A stretch of DNA of 20,502 nucleotides from an uncultured Lachnospiraceae bacterium (GTDB lineage Bacteria > Bacillota > Clostridia > Lachnospirales > Lachnospiraceae), in contig CALYSH010000003.1 in the NCBI GenBank assembly GCA_945485625.1, positions 1 to 20,502 of the forward strand. Reading direction: 5' to 3'. Below the pieces are notes generated by a model. The model saw only the letters and a program-made list of their open reading frames with translations. It was not told the DNA's origin and did not search any database. The position numbers were made by a program, and so were the translations under genes. Position 1 is the stretch's first letter; each line of letters opens with the position of its first letter. Shown piece by piece: positions 7,237 through 15,482 of the stretch.

Positions 7237-8643
7237 TTACTTATTCATTATCTGAGTTGATATCTGGTTCTCCAGCCCTTCCAGCAATGGTGTGATATCT
7301 TCTCCATTCCACACCTTCGCAAAAAGATTCTCCAACTGGAGCCACAAATTGCCGATTTCCATTACCTTGGACAGGGAGATGCTTTGCTCATATTCCTTCA
7401 TGAAAACCTGCAACAGTTCATCTGAAAGATTCATTCTTTTGTTTGCCGACACTCTTCCGGTACGTGCATACAAATCCTCTGCAAAATCATTGGTCAAATA
7501 TGCCGCAAAACGATTTGCCAGGTCCTTATGCTCCGAATAACCATTGATTACCACTGCATTCGTTACAGAAAGGCTGCGGCTTTCCAACTCAGTGCTTACC
7601 TTCGGGAGATTTGCAACACCATATTCAAAATTCAGTGTTCCCTCTTCCTTTGCCTGCCTCAGTCGTTCCAGAATACCGGTGGATGCAATGGTAAACATTA
7701 CCTTACCCTCAATGAAATCGTTTACCACAGAATCCGGAGTTACCGTATCGGATTCGATGGAAAAGAACTGATTCAGATGCTGATAAACCTTTAAACAATC
7801 CTCAATCTTTTCATTATTCACATTAATGTCCGATCTATCATCTCCGCATTCCCCACCTACTGTCAGGTAGTTTCCGACAAACCAATAATTGTAGAAAATA
7901 TCGGACACAGCCCACTTCAGCACGCCTTCCACGCCCTGGGGTGCCTCAAAGCTGTTTGCAATGTATAAAACACCATCCACACTCAGAGGAAGGCCCTCCG
8001 GAGAGATCATTTCCTCATAAGGAATCGTTATCTCTAAATTTTCAAGATTCTCCGGATTTTCCGTTGTATCCTCCGGAAGCACCTCCTCCGGTTCTTCCGG
8101 TTGTCTGTTTTCCTGCTGTGTCTTCCAGAGCTCCAGATAATCCTTGTTATACAACAGGGCACTGGTTTCATAATAAAAAGGATATGCTACCAGACGATCA
8201 TGATAGGTAACTGCGGAAAGAGCCGTCGCAGGAAAAAACGCCTCGTTTAAGATTCCTTCGCTATCCTGAACCTGAGATGCCAGGCCTGCCAGATATGCCT
8301 GCTCCAACGAATCATTATCAATGATATACATATCAGGCAATTGTTTTTCCCTGACATCCAGACTGGCTGTATTGATTTCATCCAACAGCTTATTTGTCTC
8401 CTTGAAAATCGGAATGATTCGTACATTTTCCTCTTTTCCGAAAGTAACCGCTGCATTATTGATATAGTTCATCATCGCCTCATCGGTATACCAAAAATAA
8501 ATGGTTTCCTTCTGGACGTCTTCCTCTTCTGTTTCCACCTCTGCGCTGCTTGCCGACAATTCCATCTTTCCCGCATGCACTGTCACAAACAGCATGGCAA
8601 CTACCAACACCACTGCAACAATTCTTCTTTTTAAATCCATCAT
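7237..8643 (-). CDS. Orphan extracellular solute-binding protein (family 1), no lipobox
   Basis: The 468-residue protein has a signal-peptide-like start (MMDLKRR, then a hydrophobic stretch to about residue 24) and a family 1 (sugar-type) solute-binding fold: IYFWYTDE near 48-55, YPFYYETSALLYNKDYL at 154-170, EGKVMFTIASTG further on. Two things are odd. There is no cysteine near the N-terminus, so the usual lipid anchor of Gram-positive binding proteins is missing. And an acidic, proline-rich insertion occupies about 178-205, just after the YNKDYL element. No permease or ATPase gene is nearby. Its ATG overlaps the argD stop (ATGA, 8640-8643), with TGAGGA upstream inside argD, so it is translationally coupled to arginine biosynthesis. 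Fold assignment is fairly secure; ligand and role are unknown. Confidence 0.8.
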   Translation of the reverse strand: MMDLKRRIVAVVLVVAMLFVTVHAGKMELSASSAEVETEEEDVQKETIYFWYTDEAMMNYINNAAVTFGKEENVRIIPIFKETNKLLDEINTASLDVREKQLPDMYIIDNDSLEQAYLAGLASQVQDSEGILNEAFFPATALSAVTYHDRLVAYPFYYETSALLYNKDYLELWKTQQENRQPEEPEEVLPEDTTENPENLENLEITIPYEEMISPEGLPLSVDGVLYIANSFEAPQGVEGVLKWAVSDIFYNYWFVGNYLTVGGECGDDRSDINVNNEKIEDCLKVYQHLNQFFSIESDTVTPDSVVNDFIEGKVMFTIASTGILERLRQAKEEGTLNFEYGVANLPKVSTELESRSLSVTNAVVINGYSEHKDLANRFAAYLTNDFAEDLYARTGRVSANKRMNLSDELLQVFMKEYEQSISLSKVMEIGNLWLQLENLFAKVWNGEDITPLLEGLENQISTQIMNK

Positions 8644-9833
8644 AATTCCTCAATACACTCTTCTAAAATACTTACCATGTCATCAATATTTTCCCGGGTG
8701 ACAATCAGCGGAGGGACAAAACGGATGATATCCGCTCCGGCGTTGATTAACAACAAGCCTTTTTCCAAAGCCGCATTGATAATCGGTCCCACCGGACGGT
8801 CAAATCGAAGTCCCTGCATAAAGCCGATTCCCCTGTGCTCCAGGATACAGGGATATTTGTCCATCAGGCCTTTCAGCTTCTGTTCCAGATAAGGCGCAGT
8901 CTCCCGGACATGCTCCACAATATGATCCCTCTCATAAATCTCCAACACCTTGTCTGCTGCTGCCGTTGCCAACGGATTTCCACCATAGGTGGTGCCATGA
9001 TCTCCGCTGGTCAGGGAATTTGCAGCCACGCGCTCGGTCATCAGAAACGCCCCCACAGGCACACCACAGCCAAGCGCCTTGGCAGAAGTCATGATATCCG
9101 GTTTGATACCGAAACGCTGCCATGCATACATATATCCGGTACGTCCCATACCGCACTGCACTTCATCAAATATCAAAAGAATATCCTTTTCATCGCAAAG
9201 CTTACGAAGCGCAGTCAGGAATTCCTCAGTGGCAGGCTGCAAACCGCCTTCGCCCTGAACCGGCTCCAGAATAATAGCACAGGTTCTGTCATTGACATAC
9301 TTCAGAACACTGTCAAAATCATTTAACTCAGCAAAATGAACGGTTCCGATCAAAGGCTCAAAGGCCTCTCTGTATTTGGGATTTCCGGTCACTGCCAAAG
9401 CACCCATGGTTCTGCCGTGGAAGGAATGGTTCATGGCAATGATTTCATGATCGGTTCTTCCGTCCTTGTTGTAAGCATATTTCCGAGCCGCCTTGATTGC
9501 ACCCTCCATGGATTCCGCACCGGAATTGGTGAAGAAAACACGGTCCATACCGGAAGCCTTCTTCAGCTTTTTGGCCGCCTCAATGGCCGGTACATTGTAA
9601 TAATAATTGGAGGTATGAATCAGCTTGTCAATCTGATCCTTCAGAGCATCATTGTACTCTTTATTGTTATAGCCCAGTGCAAATACAGCAATGCCACCTA
9701 CAAAATCCAGATACTTCTTTCCGTCCATGTCATAAAGGTATACCCCATCTCCATGGTCCAGAACAATCTGGTAACGATTATAGGTGTGAAGCAGCGCAGC
9801 CTCCGCCTGGTCAATATATTCTTTCATGTTCAT
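8640..9833 (-). CDS. argD: Acetylornithine aminotransferase ArgD
   Basis: A PLP-dependent class III aminotransferase of 397 residues that converts N-acetylglutamate semialdehyde to N-acetylornithine with glutamate as amino donor. Visible elements are TNSGAES at 102-108, HSFHGRTMGAL at 136-146, EPVQGEGG at 190-197, the FDEVQ aspartate at 223, and the Schiff-base lysine Lys252 in TSAKALGCGVP. Length is normal. It starts three bases after the argB stop; its ribosome site (GGAG) lies within the end of argB, and a second ATG two codons in could also serve. Its stop overlaps the start of the solute-binding protein gene. The operon context supports arginine synthesis over related ornithine or GABA transaminases. 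Confidence 0.95.
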   Translation of the reverse strand: MNMKEYIDQAEAALLHTYNRYQIVLDHGDGVYLYDMDGKKYLDFVGGIAVFALGYNNKEYNDALKDQIDKLIHTSNYYYNVPAIEAAKKLKKASGMDRVFFTNSGAESMEGAIKAARKYAYNKDGRTDHEIIAMNHSFHGRTMGALAVTGNPKYREAFEPLIGTVHFAELNDFDSVLKYVNDRTCAIILEPVQGEGGLQPATEEFLTALRKLCDEKDILLIFDEVQCGMGRTGYMYAWQRFGIKPDIMTSAKALGCGVPVGAFLMTERVAANSLTSGDHGTTYGGNPLATAAADKVLEIYERDHIVEHVRETAPYLEQKLKGLMDKYPCILEHRGIGFMQGLRFDRPVGPIINAALEKGLLLINAGADIIRFVPPLIVTRENIDDMVSILEECIEEL

Positions 9834-9836
9834 CGC

Positions 9837-10733
9837 TTAATTCTCCATCTCGTGAATCTCTTCATCCCCTACAATTGCAGTACCGATACCCTTTCTGGTA
9901 AAGATTTCCAAAAGCAGGCAGTGCGCCATACGTCCGTCCAGAATATGCACTCTGTTTACACCGTTTCTGATTGCAGAGGTACAGTTGTTCAGCTTCGGAA
10001 GCATTCCGCCACCGATAATGCCGCTTCCGATTAATTTCTCCGCCTCGGTCGCCGTAATCCGGTTGATGAAGGTGGTCTTGTCATTGATATCCTTGTATAG
10101 TCCTTCAATATCAGTTAAGAACACAAGCTTGTCCGCACCAACAGCCTTTGCAATGGCACAGGCAGCATCGTCTGCATTGATGTTATAGGTCTGGAACTGA
10201 TCGTCCAGCCCAACCGGTGCTACGATGGGAAGGAAATCCTTCTCCAGCAGATCATACAGAATCTTGGGATTTACCTGATTGATTTCTCCCACAAACCCGA
10301 TATCCTGTCCGTCAGAATATTTCTTCTCTACGTGAAGCAGTCCGCCATCCTTGCCACTGATACCCACTGCGTTTACACCCAGCTCCTCCACCATTCTGAC
10401 CAGCTGCTTATTTACCTTACCCAGTACCATCTCAGCGATTTCCATGGTCTCTTCATCTGTGACACGAAGACCGTTTACAAACCTTGCTTCCTTGCCCGTC
10501 TTCGCCACCCAGCGGCTGATTTCCTTACCGCCTCCATGTACGATAATGGGTTTAAAGCCGACCAGCTTCAAAAGGGTTACATCCTTAATAACGTTTTTCT
10601 GAAGCTCCTCGTTGCTCATGGCGCTTCCGCCGTATTTCACCACAATAATCTTACGGTTAAACTTCTGAATATAAGGGAGTGCTTCAATGAGCACTTCTGC
10701 TTTTTTTAATACTTCCTGCATATCGTTTTCCAT
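9837..10733 (-). CDS. argB: Acetylglutamate kinase ArgB
   Basis: Phosphorylates N-acetylglutamate, the controlled step of the pathway. The 298 residues include the nucleotide-binding KYGGSAM (33-39), HGGGKEI (66-72) and, near the C-terminus, the glycine-rich stretch GSGIIGGGMLPKL. An N-terminal extension before the first strand (residues 1-28, with EALPYIQKFNRK) matches the N-helix of the hexameric, arginine-inhibited kinases, so feedback inhibition by arginine is likely. The start has AAGGAGA seven bases upstream, overlapping the TAA of argJ. All catalytic elements look intact. Confidence 0.95.
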   Translation of the reverse strand: MENDMQEVLKKAEVLIEALPYIQKFNRKIIVVKYGGSAMSNEELQKNVIKDVTLLKLVGFKPIIVHGGGKEISRWVAKTGKEARFVNGLRVTDEETMEIAEMVLGKVNKQLVRMVEELGVNAVGISGKDGGLLHVEKKYSDGQDIGFVGEINQVNPKILYDLLEKDFLPIVAPVGLDDQFQTYNINADDAACAIAKAVGADKLVFLTDIEGLYKDINDKTTFINRITATEAEKLIGSGIIGGGMLPKLNNCTSAIRNGVNRVHILDGRMAHCLLLEIFTRKGIGTAIVGDEEIHEMEN

Positions 10734-10745
10734 GCTTCTCTCTCC

Positions 10746-11969
10746 TTAACTTCTGTAGTCCGCATTTATCTTAACATAATCATAGGTCAAATCACAACCC
10801 CAGGCGGTAGCTTCTTCGCTTCCCTCATGCATATCCACAAACACGGTTACCTCACGGGCTTCCATAATCTTCTTTGCCAGCTCCTCATCAAAATTCAAAG
10901 GAGTTCCCTTATCAAAGACCTGCAGTCTGCCCGCCGTACTTTCAAAGAACAGCTCCACGTCCTCCTGGTCAAACTGTGCACCGGAGTAACCCATGGCGCA
11001 AAGGAAACGACCGAAGTTCGCATCGCAGCCGTAAATTGCAGCCTTGGAAAGGTTGGAGCCTACAATGGCGCGGGAGAGAATTCTTGCATCCTCCTTACTC
11101 TTGGCATTCACTACCTTTGCCTCAAAAAGCTTGCTTGCGCCTTCTCCATCCCCTGCCATTTTTCTTGCAAGATATCTGCAGACATAGAACAAGGCTTCAC
11201 AGAAGGTATCATAAGCCTCGCCCTTTTCGGTAATCTTTTCATTCCCTGCCAGTCCGTTTGCCATGAGAAGCAAGGTATCATTCGTAGAAGTATCACCATC
11301 TACGGTAATCATATTGAAGGTGTCCTTCACTACAGTGCTTAAGGCTTCCTGCATCAGAGCCTTGTCAATTGCCAGATCAGTGGTCAAAAAGCCTAACATG
11401 GTACACATATTGGGGTGAATCATTCCGGAGCCCTTGCTCATTCCTCCCAGGGTAACGGTTTTGCCCTGAAGTTCAAAGGTCACTGCAATTTCCTTGTTGA
11501 TGGTATCCGTGGTCATGATTGCCTTGGAGGCCAACGTACCTGCCTCCGCACTGTGAGCCAGAGTCCTGCTCATGGCAGACACACCTGCAACCAGCTTCTC
11601 TACGGGAAGCTGCATACCGATGACGCCGGTGGACGCTACCGCCACACTGTTATAGGGAACACCCAGTTCCTTTTCCACTGCCCTGGCAGTGGCCTCACAG
11701 GCATCAAAGCCTTCCTTTCCGGTGCATGCATTGGCAATACCGGAATTCACAACCACTGCCTGCATCTTTGCGCCGGAAGAAACGATTTTCTGATCCCACT
11801 GTACACAGGCAGCCTTTACCACATTGCTGGTAAAGGTACCTGCACATTCACAGGGAATCTGGGAATAAACCATTGCCATATCTGTTCTGTTCTTATACTT
11901 AATATTTGCTTCACAGCATGCTGCCTGAAAGCCCTGTGCTGCGGTTACACCACCTGTAATCTCTTTCAT
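10746..11969 (-). CDS. argJ: Ornithine acetyltransferase / amino-acid acetyltransferase ArgJ
   Basis: ArgJ moves the acetyl group from N-acetylornithine to glutamate, giving a cyclic pathway; bifunctional forms also use acetyl-CoA. The frame opens with GTG at 11987, but GGAGGA (11977-11982) is placed for the ATG at 11967-11969, so the protein should be 407 residues, starting MKEITGG. The self-cleavage site is visible as MIHPNMCTMLGF with nucleophile Thr190; here a cysteine stands where alanine is common before that threonine. STGVIG at 113-118 is also present. It starts 18 bp after the GNAT gene. Whether it is mono- or bifunctional cannot be read from the sequence. Confidence 0.95.
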   Translation of the reverse strand: MKEITGGVTAAQGFQAACCEANIKYKNRTDMAMVYSQIPCECAGTFTSNVVKAACVQWDQKIVSSGAKMQAVVVNSGIANACTGKEGFDACEATARAVEKELGVPYNSVAVASTGVIGMQLPVEKLVAGVSAMSRTLAHSAEAGTLASKAIMTTDTINKEIAVTFELQGKTVTLGGMSKGSGMIHPNMCTMLGFLTTDLAIDKALMQEALSTVVKDTFNMITVDGDTSTNDTLLLMANGLAGNEKITEKGEAYDTFCEALFYVCRYLARKMAGDGEGASKLFEAKVVNAKSKEDARILSRAIVGSNLSKAAIYGCDANFGRFLCAMGYSGAQFDQEDVELFFESTAGRLQVFDKGTPLNFDEELAKKIMEAREVTVFVDMHEGSEEATAWGCDLTYDYVKINADYRS

Positions 11970-11987
11970 TCTCTTTTCCTCCGTCAC

Positions 11988-12452
11988 TTATCTGTTAAAT
12001 GCCGTAATATTCGCCTCGTTCAAGGTGAAATCATAATAATTCAAATCTTCTCTCCTGGTCCATCCGATACAATTCCAAAAGGCATTTCCGATATCGTTTA
12101 CCGTAAACGCGATGAGACTAACCTTGTTGATCTCCTCTTTTTTCAATGCGTTCATACAATGCACCACCATGGCCTTGCCAATACCAAGTCTGCGGTAATC
12201 CTCCCGCACACATACATGATACAGGCAGCCCCTTCGGCCATCATGTCCGCAAAGAATTCCTCCCACGATTTCACCCTTTTCGGAAACCGCAACCACACTG
12301 GTGGTGGGATTTCTTTTTAAGAAACGCTCCACACCGGTTCGGGAATCATCAATGCTGCGGATACCGAAACCGTGAATGGTCATCCAGAGATCATGCAGAC
12401 CCTGATAGTCATCGATTGTCATTGTCTTTATTGTAAACGTCTTTTCACCCAT
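11988..12452 (-). CDS. GNAT-family N-acetyltransferase in the arg operon
   Basis: A 154-residue protein with one GNAT domain. The acetyl-CoA binding motif is YRRLGIGKAMV (86-96); a conserved GHDGRRG lies at 69-75, and the C-terminal NAFWNCIGW element matches the usual N-x-x-x-FWxxxGF of the family. Similar short enzymes include YpeA of E. coli and the short N-acetylglutamate synthases known in some bacteria. Because it is placed between argC and argJ (26 and 18 bp gaps), a role in making the first N-acetylglutamate is attractive, but protein acetylation or another small substrate is equally possible. AAGGAGAAGAGG precedes the start. Confidence 0.85.
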   Translation of the reverse strand: MGEKTFTIKTMTIDDYQGLHDLWMTIHGFGIRSIDDSRTGVERFLKRNPTTSVVAVSEKGEIVGGILCGHDGRRGCLYHVCVREDYRRLGIGKAMVVHCMNALKKEEINKVSLIAFTVNDIGNAFWNCIGWTRREDLNYYDFTLNEANITAFNR

Positions 12453-12478
12453 ACCTCTTCTCCTTGCTTTAAATCTCC

Positions 12479-13537
12479 CTACGGGAAGCAGGGTACCAGT
12501 TCCAATCCCTCGCTTTCGGGAAGACCGAACATCAGGTTCATATTCTGTACAGCCTGACCTGCCGCACCCTTCACCAGATTGTCAATTGCTCCCATCATCA
12601 CAATTCTTCCGGTTCTCTCATCAATCACAAAGTTAATGTCCACATAATTGCTTCCTTCCACCCACTTGGTTTCCGGACATACCCCTTTATCCAGTACGCG
12701 GACAAACTTTTCTTTTCCGTAATATTTATCATACACTGCCTTTACCTCATCATAGGTAGGAAGTGTGCCATCCGGCTTTCTCTTTAAGGAGGCATACTCT
12801 GTTGCCAGAATACCTCTGTTCATGGGAACCAGATGAGGAGTAAAGTTTATGGTTACCTTACAGTTCCCGGCATATCCCAGCTGCTCCTCAATCTCCGGAG
12901 TATGTCTGTGGGAAGCCACACCGTATGCTTTAATGTTTTCGTTTACCTCGCAGAACAGATTGGGAAGCTTTGCACCTCTGCCTGCTCCGGATGTACCGGA
13001 CTTGGCATCCACAATCAAGGTATCCACATCAATCATGCCTTCCTTTACCATAGGATAGGCAGTCAGAATGGAACAGGTAGTATAACAGCCCGGATTAGCA
13101 ATCAGTCTGGTCTTAGGAGTCACCTTATCACGATTTACTTCACAAAGACCATAAACAGCTTCCTCTATGAACTGAGGGGACTTATGCTCAATGCCGTACC
13201 ATTTTTCATAGGTAGCAACATCTTTGATACGATAGTCCGCAGACAAATCGATTACCTTCACTCTGGAAAGAATCTCCTCTGTCAAAAGACCTGCCAGATA
13301 GCCCTGGGGCGTAGCAGTAAAAATCACATCCACCTGCTCTGCCAGCTCTTCCAGATTATCATCCAGACAGACATCATCTACAATCTGAAACATATTCTGA
13401 TATACTTCATAATACTTCTTATCTATATAACTTCTGGAACCATACCATACAATGGATACATCCTTGTGATTCGTCAAAATACGAACCAGCTCTGCACCTG
13501 CATATCCGGTTGCACCGATAATTCCTACCTTAATCAT
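12479..13537 (-). CDS. argC: N-acetyl-gamma-glutamyl-phosphate reductase ArgC
   Basis: Reduces acetylglutamyl phosphate to the semialdehyde with NADPH. The frame is open from 13654, but the extra 39 residues are basic and unlike the family; the true start is the ATG at 13535-13537 (MIKVGIIGATGYAGAEL), giving 352 residues, with AAAGGTG about 11 bases upstream. The NADPH-binding GATGYAG is at 8-14, catalytic Cys151 lies in NPGCYTT, and the active-site histidine is in SHRHTPEIE (His212). FTPHLVPMNRGI (232-243) is also present. It is the first gene of the arg operon and shares its upstream region with the divergent argG. Confidence 0.95.
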   Translation of the reverse strand: MIKVGIIGATGYAGAELVRILTNHKDVSIVWYGSRSYIDKKYYEVYQNMFQIVDDVCLDDNLEELAEQVDVIFTATPQGYLAGLLTEEILSRVKVIDLSADYRIKDVATYEKWYGIEHKSPQFIEEAVYGLCEVNRDKVTPKTRLIANPGCYTTCSILTAYPMVKEGMIDVDTLIVDAKSGTSGAGRGAKLPNLFCEVNENIKAYGVASHRHTPEIEEQLGYAGNCKVTINFTPHLVPMNRGILATEYASLKRKPDGTLPTYDEVKAVYDKYYGKEKFVRVLDKGVCPETKWVEGSNYVDINFVIDERTGRIVMMGAIDNLVKGAAGQAVQNMNLMFGLPESEGLELVPCFP

Positions 13538-13587
13538 ATCATATACCACACCTTTCTGTTCTCTCTTTGTCCTATGATACCACTTTT

Positions 13588-13601
13588 TGCATAAATGTCC
13601 A
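13588..13601. promoter_or_regulatory. ARG-box-like operator B
   Basis: TGCAT, four bases, GTCCA. Against the ArgR/AhrC consensus as I recall it (TGNAT-N4-ATNCA) it matches seven of eight fixed positions. It lies about 50 bp before the argC start codon, where bound repressor could block transcription. No argR gene is in the window. Confidence 0.4.
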
Positions 13602-13671
13602 CTACTTTTTTCTGTTTTATACATATTCCGTTTATAATAATGCATATTTCTCATTTTTCATATGAATATTC

Positions 13672-13685
13672 AGTATTTTTATGCA
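13672..13685. promoter_or_regulatory. ARG-box-like operator A
   Basis: AGTAT, four T, ATGCA: seven of eight fixed positions of the recalled ARG-box consensus. It ends ten bases before the -35 of argG and is 84 bp, about eight helical turns, from site B, so the two could be bridged by one ArgR hexamer. Confidence 0.4.
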
Positions 13686-13695
13686 ATATTTCCTA

Positions 13696-13724
13696 TTGCT
13701 TTTCAAAAAAATATGTTGTATAGT
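13696..13724 (+). promoter_or_regulatory. Sigma-A-type promoter of argG
   Basis: TTGCTT (13696-13701), 17 bp, TATAGT (13719-13724). Transcription would start near 13731, leaving a leader of about 58 bases before the argG ATG, with CGGAGGA at 13775-13781 as ribosome site. Confidence 0.6.
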
Positions 13725-13788
13725 AAATTCAGATTTGATATGCATACATAAAACATATTGATTTCAAAATAAAACGGAGGAAAAATCC

Positions 13789-15012
13789 ATGAAAGAAAAA
13801 GTAATCTTAGCTTATTCCGGTGGTTTGGATACAACCGCCATCATCCCCTGGTTAAAGGAGAACTTCGACTATGAAGTTATCTGCGTCTGCATCGACTGCG
13901 GTCAGGCAGAGGAATTGGACGGCTTGGAGGAGCGCGCAAAATTCTGTGGTGCTTCCAAGCTCTACATTGAAAACGTAATCGACGAGTTCTGTGACGAGTA
14001 CATCGTACCCTGCGTACAGGCACATGCAGTTTATGAGAACAAATATCTCTTAGGCACCTCCATGGCAAGACCCCTGATTGCGAAGAAGCTGGTTGAAATT
14101 GCACGCAAGGAGGGCGCTACCGCAATCTGCCACGGTGCAACCGGTAAGGGAAATGACCAGATTCGTTTCGAGCTCGGCATTAAGGCTCTGGCTCCCGATC
14201 TGAAGATCATCGCAGCATGGAGAAACGAAAAGTGGACCATGGATTCCCGTGAATCCGAAATCGAGTACTGCAAGGCACATGGCATTGACCTGCCCTTCTC
14301 CGCAGACTCCTCCTACAGCCGTGACCGTAACATCTGGCACATCAGCCATGAAGGTCTGGAGCTTGAGGATCCCGCAAACGAGCCCAACTATGATCACCTG
14401 CTGGTACTTGGTACTACCCCTGAAAAGGCTCCCGATGAGGGCGAATATGTAACCATGACCTTCGAAAAGGGTGTTCCCACCTCTGTAAACGGCAAGAAAA
14501 TGAAGGTTTCCGATATCATTCACACTCTGAATGCTCTAGGTGGAAAACACGGTATCGGTATCGTTGATATTGTTGAGAACCGTGTAGTCGGTATGAAGTC
14601 CCGTGGTGTATATGAGACCCCCGGCGGAACCATTCTGATGGAGGCTCATCAGCAGCTGGAGGAATTGATCCTGGACCGCGATACCTACGCGATGAAGAAG
14701 GAAATGGGCAGCCGCTTCGCAAGCCTTGTTTACGAAGGAAAATGGTTCACTCCTCTTCGTCAGGCTGAGCAGGCCTTCATCGAGGCTACCCAGCAGTATG
14801 TTACCGGTGAAGTGAAATTCAAGCTTTACAAGGGCAACATCATCAAGGCCGGCACCACCTCTCCTTACTCTCTCTACAATGAGAGCATCGCTTCCTTCAC
14901 CACCGGTGACCTCTATGATCACCATGATGCAGAAGGCTTCATCAACCTCTTTGGTCTGTCCTTAAAGGTTCGTGCAATGAAGATGCAGGAGCAGGGCGAA
15001 AAGCTCATCTAA
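13789..15012 (+). CDS. argG: Argininosuccinate synthase ArgG
   Basis: Joins citrulline and aspartate with ATP use, the step before argininosuccinate lyase. The 407 residues start with the ATP pyrophosphatase loop AYSGGLDTT (8-16), then SMARP (91-95) and HGATGKGNDQIRFE (115-128), all typical. Length is normal. CGGAGGA lies seven bases before the ATG. Codons are more biased toward C-ending forms (AAC, ACC, ATC) than in most neighbours, suggesting strong expression. It is transcribed away from argC and stands alone: argH, argF and carAB are not in the window. A terminator follows 24 bp after the stop. Confidence 0.97.
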   Translation: MKEKVILAYSGGLDTTAIIPWLKENFDYEVICVCIDCGQAEELDGLEERAKFCGASKLYIENVIDEFCDEYIVPCVQAHAVYENKYLLGTSMARPLIAKKLVEIARKEGATAICHGATGKGNDQIRFELGIKALAPDLKIIAAWRNEKWTMDSRESEIEYCKAHGIDLPFSADSSYSRDRNIWHISHEGLELEDPANEPNYDHLLVLGTTPEKAPDEGEYVTMTFEKGVPTSVNGKKMKVSDIIHTLNALGGKHGIGIVDIVENRVVGMKSRGVYETPGGTILMEAHQQLEELILDRDTYAMKKEMGSRFASLVYEGKWFTPLRQAEQAFIEATQQYVTGEVKFKLYKGNIIKAGTTSPYSLYNESIASFTTGDLYDHHDAEGFINLFGLSLKVRAMKMQEQGEKLI

Positions 15013-15036
15013 TCTGAAATGTATGAAAAAGAATAC

Positions 15037-15069
15037 AAGACCCGGCGGAAATCCTCCGGGTCTTTTCTT
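15037..15069 (+). terminator. Rho-independent terminator of argG
   Basis: AAGACCCGG (15037-15045) pairs with CCGGGTCTT (15056-15064) in a 9-bp stem with a 10-base loop, followed by a T-rich tail (TTTTCTTG). It starts 24 bp after the argG stop. Confidence 0.9.
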
Positions 15070-15096
15070 GTGCAGTTCTTCCGAATATGATATAAT
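15068..15096 (+). promoter_or_regulatory. Sigma-A-type promoter of the DUF1294-LytTR-DUF5721 operon
   Basis: TTGTGC (15068-15073), 17 bp, TATAAT (15091-15096) with an extended TG one base upstream. It directly follows the argG terminator and precedes the DUF1294 start by about 58 bp. Confidence 0.7.
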
Positions 15097-15154
15097 CATC
15101 TCGAAATATCCATTTTGTAATTGCAGAATTGGGCGAAACTCCCGGAGGCGGTAA

Positions 15155-15433
15155 ATGAACATCGTTTTTTTGTTTTATCTGGTAGCAGTAAACATTGTAG
15201 CCTTTGCCCTGATGGGCATAGACAAGAAAAGAGCAATCAATCACGCCTGGCGCATTCCGGAAAAGACTCTGTTTCTCAGCGCCATTCTTGGCGGGAGTAT
15301 AGGTGCCATAGCCGGCATGCAGGTTTTCCGGCACAAAACAAAACACTGGTATTTCCAATATGGAATGCCCGCCATTCTGCTGATCCAGGTGGTTCTGTGT
15401 GTGTTTCTGGTAAAGCTCCTTTTGCCCACCTGA
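15155..15433 (+). CDS. DUF1294 family membrane protein
   Basis: A 92-residue protein with three or so membrane segments (about 3-20, 38-55, 70-90). The family signature is clear: MGIDKKRA (20-27), WRIPE (32-36), LGGSIGA (45-51) and RHKTKHWYF (59-67). Function of the family is unknown. GGAGG lies six bases before the ATG. It is the first gene of a three-gene unit and is followed 49 bp later by a LytTR regulator. Confidence 0.88.
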   Translation: MNIVFLFYLVAVNIVAFALMGIDKKRAINHAWRIPEKTLFLSAILGGSIGAIAGMQVFRHKTKHWYFQYGMPAILLIQVVLCVFLVKLLLPT

Positions 15434-15482
15434 ACCCTTTTCATACAGCTTTGGTAACGAAAGAAAAAACGGAGGAATACCT

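Larger units (their letters stand above)
13538..13788. promoter_or_regulatory. Divergent argC-argG control region
   Basis: This 251-bp AT-rich gap contains the argG promoter, the two ARG-box-like sites described separately, and the start signals of argC. Several AT-rich -10-like sequences for argC lie on the minus strand around 13625-13640 (TATTAT, TATAAA), but none has a clear -35 partner, so I do not fix that promoter. No ORF in it looks real. Confidence 0.7.

Noticed and set aside
9336..10034. Plus-strand 232-codon frame opposite argD/argB
   Set aside because: It is antisense to two certain genes, crosses their junction, and its composition shows no protein family.
12833..13594. Plus-strand 253-codon frame opposite argC
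   Set aside because: It is the antisense shadow of argC, extends into the control region, and has no ribosome site.
13538..13654. N-terminal extension of ArgC by 39 residues
   Set aside because: The extra part is unlike the family, which begins at the GATGYAG Rossmann strand, and the ATG at 13535-13537 has an acceptable ribosome site. The extension would also cover the ARG-box-like site.
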